A stretch of 16,967 nt of DNA from an uncultured Collinsella sp. Its GTDB lineage: Bacteria > Actinomycetota > Coriobacteriia > Coriobacteriales > Coriobacteriaceae. The translations under genes and the position numbers were made by a program. Numbering within the stretch: position 1 is the first letter of the stretch; every line of letters starts with the position of its first letter. The notes under the pieces were generated by a model. It was not told the origin of the DNA. It made no database searches and was given only the letters and a program-made list of their open reading frames with translations. Location of the stretch: contig CABUWD010000032.1 in NCBI GenBank assembly GCA_902495155.1, positions 1-16,967 of the forward strand. The letters run 5' to 3'. Positions 1-6,668 of the stretch are shown here, piece by piece.

Positions 1-115
1 CTACAGGGTAAAGCTCTGAAAATATTCCGCAGGACGCATGAAACCCCCGCCGCACGAAGTGCGCAGCGGGGGTTTCATGCATGTCCGAGGACGTTTTCAG
101 AGCTTTACCCTGTAG
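1..115 (-). repeat. Nested inverted-repeat element, copy A (candidate structured 3' RNA)
   Basis: Positions 1-22 and 94-115 are perfect 22-bp inverted repeats. Inside them, 36-50 pairs perfectly with 66-80 (15 bp), and 51-55 pairs with 59-63 around a GAA triloop (TTC on the minus strand). GGAC at 32-35 can also pair with GTCC at 83-86. Read on the minus strand, the sense of the adjacent phosphate acetyltransferase gene, the order is outer arm, GTCCT, hairpin, TGCGGAA, outer arm. The motif pair and layout match copies B and C near 3.6-3.9 kb although the arms differ. The outer arm starts 21 nt past the pta stop. No U-tract follows the hairpins, so a simple terminator is not an obvious fit. The left arm begins at the first base of the window, so it may extend further left. 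Confidence 0.75.
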
Positions 116-136
116 GGTCCCGAGGGGATATGTCCG

Positions 137-1117
137 CTACTCAGCCATCTGAGCCTGGACGGCGGTGATGGCTACGACACCCACGATGTCGTCGGCAGAG
201 CAGCCGCGCGACAGGTCGTTGACCGGCTTGGCGATGCCCTGCAGGATGGGGCCGTAGGCGTCGGCGCCGGCGAAACGCTGGACCAGCTTGTAGCCGATGT
301 TGCCGGCCTCGAGGTCAGGGAACACGAGCACGTTGGCCTTACCGGCGACGGAGGAGCCGGGAGCCTTGAGCTGGGCGACGGTGGGGACGATGGCGGCGTC
401 GAGCTGCAGGTCGCCATCGATGGCGAGCTCGGGAGCCTTCTCCTTGCAGAACTTAACGGCCTCCTGGACCTTCTTGGCGACCTCGCCGCCGGCGGAGCCC
501 ATGGTGGAGTAGGAGAGCATGGCCACGTGCGGCTCGACGCTGCCCATAAAGGTGGACCAGGAGTGAGCGGAGGCGATGGCGATCTCGGAGAGCTCGTCGG
601 AGGACGGGTTGATGTTGAGGCCGCAGTCGGCGAAGATCAGCGTACCGTCGGTGCCGAACTGCGGGGTGTCGGTGCACATCACGAAGAAGGCCGAGACCAG
701 CTTGGTACCCGGGGCGGTCTTAAGGATCTGCAGCGCGGGGCGCAGGGTGTCGGCGGTGGAGTGGCAGGCGCCGGAGACCAGGCCGTCGGCGTCACCCATC
801 TTGACCATCATGGTGCCAAAGTAGGTGGCGTCCATCACCTGGGCGCGAGCCTGCTCGATGGTGACGCCCTTCTTGGCGCGGAGCTCGGCAAACTTCTGCG
901 CGTACTCCTCGTGCTTCTCGGCATTGCGCGGATCGATGACGGTGGCGCCGGGAACGTTGATCTCGTCGGGGTTGCCCAGGATGACGATCTTTGCCAGGCC
1001 CTCCTCGATGATCTTGGTGGCCGCGACGATGGTGCGCGGATCCTCGCCCTCGGGCAGGACGATCGTCTTAAGGTCGGCCTTGGCGGCAGACTTCATACGG
1101 TTAAGGAAATCGCTCAT
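137..1117 (-). CDS. pta: Phosphate acetyltransferase
   Basis: Cytoplasmic enzyme that interconverts acetyl-CoA plus phosphate with acetyl-phosphate plus CoA. With acetate kinase it forms the main ATP-yielding acetate pathway of fermenters. The 326-residue protein is the short, single-domain PTA/PTB form, without the N-terminal DRTGG extension of enterobacterial Pta. The N-terminal stretch VLPEGEDPR (residues 20-28), the region DADGLVSGACHSTADTLRPA (109-128) and the late VFPDLEAGNIGYK are characteristic of the family. The ATG is preceded by AAGGAGT at a short spacing. The protein is complete. An acetate kinase gene might lie to the left, beyond copy A, but it is outside the window. Confidence 0.96.
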   Translation of the reverse strand: MSDFLNRMKSAAKADLKTIVLPEGEDPRTIVAATKIIEEGLAKIVILGNPDEINVPGATVIDPRNAEKHEEYAQKFAELRAKKGVTIEQARAQVMDATYFGTMMVKMGDADGLVSGACHSTADTLRPALQILKTAPGTKLVSAFFVMCTDTPQFGTDGTLIFADCGLNINPSSDELSEIAIASAHSWSTFMGSVEPHVAMLSYSTMGSAGGEVAKKVQEAVKFCKEKAPELAIDGDLQLDAAIVPTVAQLKAPGSSVAGKANVLVFPDLEAGNIGYKLVQRFAGADAYGPILQGIAKPVNDLSRGCSADDIVGVVAITAVQAQMAE

Positions 1118-1169
1118 GTTACTCCTTACAAGCGTTTCACTAAGCTCCAGGCGCCCGGCTGTTCACGAA

Positions 1170-1192
1170 TAAACCCGCTGCTAGCGGGTTTA
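1170..1192. other. Small perfect hairpin in the pta/glf divergent gap
   Basis: A 9-bp perfect stem (1170-1178 with 1184-1192) closes a 5-nt loop. It lies about 53 nt upstream of the pta start codon, so it would fall in the 5' leader if pta is transcribed from further right. Neither strand has a clear U-tract after it. Its role is unknown; leader structure, attenuator or operator are all possible. Confidence 0.4.
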
Positions 1193-1264
1193 CCTTTCAA
1201 ATTTGTACGCCGCGGTGCTTGAGCTTTCCTTGTGTGGCAAGCTCATTATAGGACGCATTAGCGC

Positions 1265-1270
1265 TATAAT
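1265..1270 (+). promoter_or_regulatory. Candidate -10 box for glf
   Basis: A perfect TATAAT sits 78 nt upstream of the glf start codon, flanked symmetrically by AGCG and CGCT. A good -35 hexamer at the usual spacing is not evident (1242-1247 reads CTCATT), so the promoter may need an activator. The imperfect repeat GAGCTT/AAGCTC just upstream (about 1221-1244) could be a regulator site. This is a prediction from sequence only. Confidence 0.5.
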
Positions 1271-1286
1271 CGCTCTGATAAATATG

Positions 1287-1334
1287 TCTCGAAGAATGTT
1301 CGAGAAAAGCCCAGCTAACGAGCCCGTGGCTTTT
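1287..1334 (+). promoter_or_regulatory. Two-hairpin leader upstream of glf
   Basis: Between the TATAAT and the ribosome site are two adjacent small hairpins. TCTCGAA (1287-1293) pairs with TTCGAGA (1299-1305), and AAAAGCC (1305-1311) pairs with GGCTTTT (1328-1334). The second ends in four T residues only 3 nt before the AAGGAG ribosome site at 1338-1343. It could tune translation or act as a weak attenuator. Both stems are short, so regulation is inference. Confidence 0.35.
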
Positions 1335-1348
1335 GACAAGGAGTATCG

Positions 1349-2551
1349 ATGCAGATTACCTCAGGCCTGCCTGAAGGCTTTAACGCCGGCGCGTACGACA
1401 TGATTGTCGTCGGTGCTGGATATGCCGGTGCCGTTTGCGCCCGCCGTCTTGCCGAGACCATCGGCTATCGTGTTGCCGTTTTGGAGCGCCGTAGCCACAT
1501 TGCGGGCAATGCCTATGACTGCACTGACGAGGCCGGAATCCTGATCCACGAGTACGGTCCGCATATCTATCACACCTTTAACGAGCGCGTGCACAATTTC
1601 CTGTCGCGCTTTACCAAGTGGACGGATTATCAGCACAAGGTGCTCGCCAACATCAACGGCACCCTTATGCCCGTGCCCTTCAACCACGCGAGTCTCAAGC
1701 TCGCCTTTGGTGACGAGCGCGGCGAGGAGCTGTATCAGAAGCTCGTGGAGACCTTTGGCAAGGATGTCAAGGTGCCCATTATGGAGCTGCGTAAGAAGAA
1801 CGACCCCGACTTGGCCGAGGTCGCTGATTACGTCTACGAGAACGTCTTTTTGCATTACACCATGAAGCAGTGGGGCCAGACGCCCGACCAGATTGATCCC
1901 TCGATCACCGGCCGTGTTCCCGTCTTTGTGGGCGATGATGACCGCTACTTCCCGCAGGCTCCCTTCCAGGGCATGCCGCAGGACGGCTATACCGCGCTGT
2001 TTGAGCATATGCTCGACCACGATCTGATTGATGTGTTCTGCGACGTGGACGCCCGCGACCTCTTCGAGATCGACGAGACCACCGTCAAGATCGACGGTAA
2101 GGTCTATGGCGGCGAGATCGTCTACACCGGTCCGCTCGACGAGCTGTTCAATCTCGACCTGGGCGCCCTGCCGTACCGTACGCTCGACATGAAGTTCGAG
2201 ACGCTCGATATGGATCAGTTCCAGCCCGTGGGCACCGTCAACTACACCACGAGCGAGGATTACACGCGCATCACTGAGTTCAAGAATATGACTGGCCAGG
2301 TCCTGCCCGGCAAGACCACCATCATGAAGGAATACTCCAAGGCCTATACGCCCGGCTCGGGTGAGACGCCGTACTACGCCATTCTTGAGCCCGAGAACCG
2401 TGAGCTCTATGAGCGCTATCTTGAGCGCGTCCAGAACCTGACGAACTTCCACCCGGTGGGTCGTCTGGCCGAGTATCGTTACTACGATATGGACGCTGTG
2501 ACCAATTCTGCCCTCGATCTTTCGGATGAGATTATCGCCTGCCATGCATAA
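1349..2551 (+). CDS. glf: UDP-galactopyranose mutase
   Basis: FAD enzyme that contracts UDP-galactopyranose to UDP-galactofuranose, the donor for Galf residues in surface polysaccharides. The 400-residue protein has the N-terminal Rossmann FAD motif VGAGYAGAVCARRLAE (from residue 21), the conserved ERRSHIAGNAYD and GPHIYHT segments, and the later NYT and EYSKAYTPG blocks of Glf. It is about 10-30 residues longer than most homologues because of a short leader before the Rossmann strand. The ATG is preceded by AAGGAG (1338-1343) at 5-nt spacing. The stop overlaps the start of the following glycosyltransferase, so the two are co-translated. The pair probably makes and transfers a Galf-containing glycan. 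Confidence 0.95.
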   Translation: MQITSGLPEGFNAGAYDMIVVGAGYAGAVCARRLAETIGYRVAVLERRSHIAGNAYDCTDEAGILIHEYGPHIYHTFNERVHNFLSRFTKWTDYQHKVLANINGTLMPVPFNHASLKLAFGDERGEELYQKLVETFGKDVKVPIMELRKKNDPDLAEVADYVYENVFLHYTMKQWGQTPDQIDPSITGRVPVFVGDDDRYFPQAPFQGMPQDGYTALFEHMLDHDLIDVFCDVDARDLFEIDETTVKIDGKVYGGEIVYTGPLDELFNLDLGALPYRTLDMKFETLDMDQFQPVGTVNYTTSEDYTRITEFKNMTGQVLPGKTTIMKEYSKAYTPGSGETPYYAILEPENRELYERYLERVQNLTNFHPVGRLAEYRYYDMDAVTNSALDLSDEIIACHA

Positions 2552-3575
2552 AGTCATAACATTCGGTATTCCCTCGTATAACGCCGCCAAGGACATGGAC
2601 CATTGCATCACCTCTATCTTGGAGGGGAGCAATTACGCCACCGATATCGAGATTATCGTGGTGGACGACGGCTCCAAGGACGAGACGGCCGCCAAGGCCG
2701 ACGAGTGGGAGGCCCGTTACCCTGGAATCATCCGCGCGGTGCACCAGGAGAACGGCGGTCACGGTATTGCCGTCCTTTCGGGTCTGCGCGAGGCGCAGGG
2801 CACCTACTACAAGGTTGTCGACTCGGACGACTGGCTTGACGGCGCTGCCCTTTCGACCATGCTGTCGATTCTGCGTGGCTTTGAAGAGCGCGACCAGCGC
2901 GTTGACCTGTTTATCTCGAACTACGTGTACGAGAAGGTTTACGAGGGCACGCATACCGCTATTGGCTACAAATTTGCCCTGCCGCGCAAAAAGATCTTTT
3001 CTTGGGATCAGATCGGTCATTTCCGCCTGGACCAGAACCTACTCATGCACAGCCTGTGCTATCGCACGGATGTGCTGCGCGAGTCCAACCTTCCCATGCC
3101 GCCGCACACGTTCTATGTGGACAACATCTACGCCTACGTGCCGCTGCCGCGTTGCAAGACCATGTACTACGCCGACATCGACCTCTACCGCTACTTTATC
3201 GGTCGCGAGGGCCAGAGTGTCAACGAGGCCACGATGGTCAAGCGTCTGGACCAGCAGTTCCGTGTTACGCGTATCATGATGGAGTCGTACCACCTGTACA
3301 GCGATGTCGAGTCGTCACGCCTACGTTCGTACATGATGGGCTACTTCACCATGATGATGGCGATCTGCTCGGTGCTCACCAAGCTTTCCGAGGAAGATTG
3401 CGCCGACGAGCGCCTAAAGACGCTGTGGAATGATTTGAAGGCCTACGACGAGCGCATGTATCGTCGTGCCCGCTACGGCGTGGTCGGGTTCTTCACCAAT
3501 CTGCGCGGACGGGCCGGAGACAAAACCACACTCGGCCTATACCGTCTTGCCTCAAAGATCTTCAAATTCAACTAG
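2544..3575 (+). CDS. GT2-family glycosyltransferase
   Basis: Cytoplasmic or membrane-associated GT-A-fold transferase, probably acting on a surface glycan. From the ATG at 2544 it has 343 residues. The N-terminus ITFGIPSYNAA is the usual first strand of family 2. IIVVDDGSKDE (residues 37-47) binds the nucleotide sugar, GGHG follows at 71-74, and the metal-binding DSDDW is at 93-97. No membrane segments are evident. The ATG at 2544 overlaps the glf stop by 8 bp; an in-frame ATG at 2526 would add six residues that do not look conserved, so 2544 is preferred. Pairing with glf suggests, but does not prove, a role in galactofuranose or related sugar transfer. The last codons (KIFKFN) reappear as an inverted copy at 3747-3763. 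Confidence 0.88.
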   Translation: MHKVITFGIPSYNAAKDMDHCITSILEGSNYATDIEIIVVDDGSKDETAAKADEWEARYPGIIRAVHQENGGHGIAVLSGLREAQGTYYKVVDSDDWLDGAALSTMLSILRGFEERDQRVDLFISNYVYEKVYEGTHTAIGYKFALPRKKIFSWDQIGHFRLDQNLLMHSLCYRTDVLRESNLPMPPHTFYVDNIYAYVPLPRCKTMYYADIDLYRYFIGREGQSVNEATMVKRLDQQFRVTRIMMESYHLYSDVESSRLRSYMMGYFTMMMAICSVLTKLSEEDCADERLKTLWNDLKAYDERMYRRARYGVVGFFTNLRGRAGDKTTLGLYRLASKIFKFN

Positions 3576-3763
3576 CTGCTGAGTAATCGCTGCTGATAGG
3601 TTGACTGGGCCCCTTGGCCTTTAGTTTGCTACTGCGAACAGTCCTGCTCGCACGGAAAGCACATTAAGTGCTTTCCGGCTCGTGCGGAACTTGTATCAAA
3701 CTAAAGACCAAGGGGCCTCTGCAATAAGAATCGATTGTCAGGTAATTTGAATTTGAAGATCTT
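3555..3763. repeat. Wider inverted repeat enclosing copy B, with its left arm in the GT coding end
   Basis: Seventeen bases at the 3' end of the glycosyltransferase gene (3555-3571) recur perfectly in inverted orientation at 3747-3763. The two copies stand 35 and 28 nt outside the arms of copy B. The DNA between these and the arms is only weakly complementary. Together they look like one decayed inverted duplication of about 70 nt per side centred on copy B. The left part encodes the last residues of the glycosyltransferase, so the right part may be a copied fragment of that gene end. Confidence 0.6.
3607..3718 (+). repeat. Nested inverted-repeat element, copy B (candidate structured 3' RNA)
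   Basis: The outer arms 3607-3628 and 3697-3718 match over 20 of 22 positions. One non-matching position is G-U on the plus-strand transcript; the other is an A/C mismatch. Inside, GGAAAGCAC (3654-3662) pairs with GTGCTTTCC (3668-3676) around the loop ATTAA, and CGCAC (3649-3653) can pair with GTGCG (3682-3686). The conserved motif pair is AGTCCT (3640-3645) and TGCGGAAC (3683-3690). The arm starts 31 nt after the stop of the glycosyltransferase and the motif is in the sense of that gene. Linkers around the hairpin are 25 and 20 nt, against 24 and 20 nt in copy C. There is no U-tract. Confidence 0.8.
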
Positions 3764-3810
3764 CGACGCGCGGTACACAGGGGCCTGGGCTGAAAAGAAT
3801 TAGGTTGGAA

Positions 3811-3939
3811 GTCGGTCGGAGGCGGGCGGGCATTACGTTTGTCGCGAGTTCCGCATGCAAAGAAGGCCACTTAATGTGGCCTTCGTCTTGCATAGGACCG
3901 TAGAGCAGCAAACGTAATGCCCGCCCGCCTCCGACCGAC
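3811..3939 (-). repeat. Nested inverted-repeat element, copy C (candidate structured 3' RNA)
   Basis: The outer arms 3811-3841 and 3909-3939 are a perfect 31-bp inverted repeat. The inner hairpin is GAAGGCCAC (3862-3870) with GTGGCCTTC (3876-3884); its loop is TTAAT on the plus strand and ATTAA in gene sense, identical to copy B. ATGCAA/TTGCAT forms a further stem in gene sense. The conserved motifs are TGCGGAAC and GGTCCT in gene sense (TTCCGCA at 3849-3855 and AGGACC on the plus strand). The arm starts 11 nt past the stop of the P1 peptidase gene, whose strand it follows. No U-tract is present. Confidence 0.8.
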
Positions 3940-3950
3940 GGTCGAGTGGA

Positions 3951-4952
3951 CTACTTTGCGGCGCCGGGGATGCCGTGGGAGGTTTTTGCGGTTTTGGCTC
4001 CGTTTACGATGGCGGTCTGTAGGGCCCTTACGGCGAGCATGCCCAGCAGGTCTAGGGGAACGGCGGCGCTTGCCTGGGCGCCCAGTTTGCCGCTGGCGAG
4101 GGTGTAGATGGTGTCGCCGTCGTTGGTGGTGTGCGTGGGACGGATGGCGTGTGCGTAGGCGTCTGCGGCCATCTGGGAGACCTTGGTGGCTTGTGCCTTA
4201 GTGAGTTCCACGTTGGTGACGATGCAGCTGATGGTGGTGTTGGTGCGGTCGAGCGGCATCTGCATGGATCCGGCGGCGGCAAAGGCTGCGAGTTCCATGT
4301 CGACGATTTGGTCGCTATCGGCTGCGGCGCGCATACCGGCGACCCACTCGCCGGTGAAGGGGTCGACAACGTTGCCGCAGGCGTTGACCGAGACCACGGC
4401 GCCCACCTTGATGGGGCCGAGCGCCACGGCGGCAGCGCCAAGGCCGGCCTTCATGCAGGTAGCGGGGCCCATGAGCTTACCCACGGTAGCGCCCGTGCCG
4501 GCGCCTACGTTGCCCTGTTCGAGCTTGGTGGGGGTGTTGTCGAGTGCTTCGCGCACGGCGGCGATGCCGGCCTCAATGTCGGGGCGAACGGTGGGGTTAC
4601 CAAAGGCGAGGTCGAAGATACAGCTCGAGCACACGATAGGCACCTGCGTGGGGCCGACGGGAAGGCCGATGCCGCGGCTCTCAAGCTCGCGAGCGACGCC
4701 GCTTGCAGCCTCGAGGCCAAAGGCCGATCCGCCCGAAAGGCAGACGGCGTGGACCTTGTCGACGGTGTTCTCGGGTCGCAGCAGGTCGGTCTCGCGCGAA
4801 GCGGGAGCACCGCCGCGAACGTCAACGCCACCGGTGGCGCCCTCGGGTGCCACGATTACGGTGCAACCGGTGCCGGCCTCCTCGTCCGTATAGTTGCCAT
4901 AGCAAAAGCCATCGACATCGCAGACGTCAATGGCCTCGAGCAGTGTATCCAT
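3951..4952 (-). CDS. P1 family peptidase (DmpA-like, family S58)
   Basis: Member of the self-processing N-terminal-nucleophile family that includes DmpA and beta-aminopeptidases; substrates of this member are unknown. The 333-residue protein carries family landmarks: TDEEAGTGCTVIVAPEGATG near the N-terminus, VDVRGGAP (43-50), LSGGSAFGLEAASGV (72-86), GNVGAGTGATVGK (147-159) and GAVVSVNACGNVVDP (184-198). The sequence RTNTTIS (236-242) is where family members cleave themselves, so Thr239 is the likely nucleophile after cleavage behind Asn238 (inference). No signal peptide is visible, so it is probably cytoplasmic. AGGAG lies 6 nt before the ATG. A terminator-like hairpin separates it from upstream maf, so it may have its own promoter. 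Confidence 0.9.
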   Translation of the reverse strand: MDTLLEAIDVCDVDGFCYGNYTDEEAGTGCTVIVAPEGATGGVDVRGGAPASRETDLLRPENTVDKVHAVCLSGGSAFGLEAASGVARELESRGIGLPVGPTQVPIVCSSCIFDLAFGNPTVRPDIEAGIAAVREALDNTPTKLEQGNVGAGTGATVGKLMGPATCMKAGLGAAAVALGPIKVGAVVSVNACGNVVDPFTGEWVAGMRAAADSDQIVDMELAAFAAAGSMQMPLDRTNTTISCIVTNVELTKAQATKVSQMAADAYAHAIRPTHTTNDGDTIYTLASGKLGAQASAAVPLDLLGMLAVRALQTAIVNGAKTAKTSHGIPGAAK

Positions 4953-5022
4953 GTTTAACTCCTATCGGTTTTCCGCCGCGCCTTATGCCCGGTCGGGATC
5001 CGTACGGTACGCCAAAATTGTA

Positions 5023-5045
5023 GGCGCTGGGGGATACCCAGCGCC
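5023..5045 (-). terminator. Hairpin after maf
   Basis: A 9-bp perfect stem, GGCGCTGGG (5023-5031) with CCCAGCGCC (5037-5045), lies just past the maf stop. On the minus strand it is followed by TACAATTTTGG, a weak T-rich tail. It is a plausible intrinsic terminator or processing site between maf and the P1 peptidase gene. Efficiency is probably partial given the poor U-tract. Confidence 0.55.
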
Positions 5046-5053
5046 AGATGCAA

Positions 5054-5635
5054 TTACGAGAGTTTTTGAATCGCGCGCGCGACGCGGGCGATGGGTAGGC
5101 CCACCACGTTATAGAAGTCGCCCGAAATATCGTGCACGAGCATGCGGCCGCCTGTGCCCTGGATGCCGTAGGCGCCTGCCTTATCCATGGGCTCACCCGA
5201 GGCAACGTAGTGCTCGATCTGCTCGTCGGTGAGCTCGTAGAATGTCACGTCGGTCATATCGACAAACGACAGGCTCTCGGCGGCATGCGGGGCGGCCGTA
5301 TCGCCTGCCTTAACGATGCAGACGCCGGTTGCGACCTGGTGCGTGCGGCCCGAAAGCTCACGGAGCATGGTGCGCGCCTCGCCCTCGGTTGCCGGCTTGC
5401 CCAGAATCTTGCCATCGAAGGTGACGATCGTATCGGCTGCGACGGTCAGCTCGTTGGGCTCGGCTTGCTCGGCGGCAACGGCAGCCGCCTTGGCGCGTGC
5501 CAAGCGCTCGACAAGCGTGAGCGGGGCCTCGCCATCAAAGGGCGTTTCGTCGATATCCGCGGGAATCACGCGAATGTTGTAGCCTGCCTCGCGCATCAGC
5601 TCTATGCGGCGCGGTGATTGCGAAGCCAAAATCAT
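5054..5635 (-). CDS. maf: Maf-type nucleoside triphosphate pyrophosphatase
   Basis: Cytoplasmic housecleaning enzyme that hydrolyses dTTP/UTP or modified NTPs to the monophosphate and pyrophosphate; family members have been linked to septum formation. The 193-residue protein has the usual length. Signature motifs are ILASQSPRR at the N-terminus (residues 2-10), AADTIV with the catalytic Asp68, SGRTHQVATGV (95-105), DKAGAYGIQGTGG and the final FYNVVGLPI. The ATG overlaps the TGA of the upstream DJ-1/PfpI gene in an ATGA, so the two are translationally coupled. The two together may form a small damage-control operon; that grouping is inference. Confidence 0.95.
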   Translation of the reverse strand: MILASQSPRRIELMREAGYNIRVIPADIDETPFDGEAPLTLVERLARAKAAAVAAEQAEPNELTVAADTIVTFDGKILGKPATEGEARTMLRELSGRTHQVATGVCIVKAGDTAAPHAAESLSFVDMTDVTFYELTDEQIEHYVASGEPMDKAGAYGIQGTGGRMLVHDISGDFYNVVGLPIARVARAIQKLS

Positions 5636-6174
5636 AGTTGGATGCCCTCGGCGACCTTCTCGACAGCCTTGTCGCCGGCGATCGTGCGCAGCAGCTCAAG
5701 CGCAAAGGGGAGCGACTGGGCCATGCCGCTGGCGGTGATGATGTTGCCGTCTTGCGTAACCTTCTCGCCGGTATAGGCGCCCTCGGGGAAGCTTTTCTCA
5801 AAGCCAGGGAAGCACGTGGCGTGGCGCCCCTCGAGCAGGTCGAGCTCGCCCAGGATAAACGGGGCGGCGCAGATGGCGGCGACGTGCTTGGTCGCGGCGA
5901 ACTCGCAGACCACGTCGCAGACGCGCTGATCGGCGCGCAGGTTGGTGGCACCGGGCAGGCCGCCGGGCAGCACGACGCAGTCGTACTCGTCAAAGTTGAT
6001 CTCATCAAAGAGCGCATCGCAGGTCACGGGGATCTGCAGCGAGCTTACGACCTCGCGCGTGGGCATAATCGAGACGAGCGTGGCGCGCACGCCGCCGCGA
6101 CGCATGACATCGACCATGGTCAGGCATTCAATCGTTTCAAAGCCATCGGCGGCAAGAACGGCAACGCTGGGCAT
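5632..6174 (-). CDS. DJ-1/PfpI family protein
   Basis: Class I glutamine amidotransferase-fold protein of the DJ-1/ThiJ/PfpI group; members include protein and nucleotide deglycases, glyoxalases and redox sensors, and the exact activity cannot be set from sequence. From the ATG at 6174 the protein has 180 residues, typical for DJ-1. VAVLAADGFETIE with Glu16, VDVMRRGG, VVLPGGLPGATNLR and the nucleophile elbow AAICAAPFILGE with Cys102 match the family and keep the DJ-1 Glu/Cys pair. A longer reading frame begins at 6291, but 6174 is chosen because AAAGGA lies 6 nt upstream and the first beta strand follows directly. It is coupled to maf by a 4-bp overlap. Confidence 0.92.
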   Translation of the reverse strand: MPSVAVLAADGFETIECLTMVDVMRRGGVRATLVSIMPTREVVSSLQIPVTCDALFDEINFDEYDCVVLPGGLPGATNLRADQRVCDVVCEFAATKHVAAICAAPFILGELDLLEGRHATCFPGFEKSFPEGAYTGEKVTQDGNIITASGMAQSLPFALELLRTIAGDKAVEKVAEGIQL

Positions 6175-6304
6175 AAGGGTTCCTTTCATAGGGCGGCATA
6201 CAATTAGCCGTCTTATACCCCGAAGACCCCCGCTTGCCACGCTCGATTTCCCAATGTCTAAAATAGCCCTGTCCGAATTAGCTACCCTCACCCATCCTCA
6301 ACAA

Positions 6305-6359
6305 TCTCAATCTGTAACATCCATCGACCTAAACTAGCCCCAACTGTTACAGATCGAGA
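6305..6359. promoter_or_regulatory. Paired operator-like inverted repeat
   Basis: The arms 6305-6319 and 6345-6359 match as an inverted repeat over 14 of 15 positions. Each arm holds the near-palindrome TGTAACA or TGTTACA, with centres at 6316 and 6348, about 32 bp or three helical turns apart. They lie about 100 bp upstream of the candidate -35 box of the permease cluster and about 130 bp upstream of the DJ-1 start. This is the geometry expected of a dimeric regulator bound on one DNA face. No regulator gene lies next to it in this window. Confidence 0.5.
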
Positions 6360-6443
6360 CAGTCCCCAACAGCACCGCCCCGTTCGGGGAACGACCGCCA
6401 CAGGTACGGCGGGCAGAGGCTCACTTTTTTCCTCGGTTTTTTC

Positions 6444-6473
6444 TTGACGGAATCTCACCTGTTGTAGTACTTT
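6444..6473 (+). promoter_or_regulatory. Candidate promoter for the beta-glucoside cluster
   Basis: TTGACG (6444-6449) and TACTTT (6468-6473) are separated by 18 bp. The -35 box matches five of six consensus bases and is preceded by two T6 tracts that could act as an UP element. Transcription would start near 6480, giving a leader of about 195 nt before the permease start codon. Prediction only. Confidence 0.5.
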
Positions 6474-6522
6474 GTCCCAGTCTAAAAACGCGTGGACTTT
6501 TCTGGGCGCTAGCCACCTTTTT

Positions 6523-6558
6523 GCCACGCAACCGAGCAGTCGGTTGCGTGGCTTTTTT
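6523..6558 (+). terminator. Strong intrinsic terminator inside the permease leader
   Basis: A 13-bp perfect stem (6523-6535 with 6540-6552) with a 4-nt loop is followed by six T residues, the best intrinsic terminator in the window. It lies downstream of the only nearby plus-strand promoter candidate and upstream of the permease start codon at 6676. GCGTGG at 6490-6495 could pair with CCACGC at 6524-6529, which would block terminator formation. The arrangement suggests an attenuator or riboswitch-like switch, or the end of an RNA of about 78 nt. Confidence 0.75.
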
Positions 6559-6608
6559 CGTCTTGGCAGCAGGTACCACATGCACCGCCAGAAGACCGCA
6601 CGAGCCCA

Positions 6609-6668
6609 CCTTCCGACTGCAGGGAACAGACGCACGAGACGTGCATCTGCAAGGCAGCAGACGGAAGG
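6609..6668 (+). promoter_or_regulatory. Hairpin that sequesters the permease ribosome site
   Basis: CCTTCCG (6609-6615) pairs with CGGAAGG (6662-6668), and the stem continues after one mismatch with CTGC (6617-6620) and GCAG (6657-6660). An inner 5-bp hairpin (6632-6636 with 6640-6644, loop AGA) fills the loop. The right strand includes most of the ribosome site (AAGGGAG, 6665-6671). When formed it would hide the site for the ATG at 6676. Confidence 0.55.

Noticed and set aside
527..1222. Long open frames opposite pta, glf, ppk, GH1 and other genes (for example 527-1222 plus, 1361-2632 minus, 7665-9449 minus, 15668-16693 minus)
   Set aside because: They are antisense or out-of-frame shadows in high-GC coding DNA, with low-complexity Arg/Ala/Gly/Val-rich products and no family motifs; the overlapping gene is clear in each case.
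3607..3939. CRISPR array, integron attC sites or MITE terminal repeats as an explanation of elements A to C
   Set aside because: There are no regularly spaced direct repeats, no attC core sites (GTTRRRY/RYYYAAC) at the arm ends, and the arms differ in sequence between copies, unlike transposon ends.
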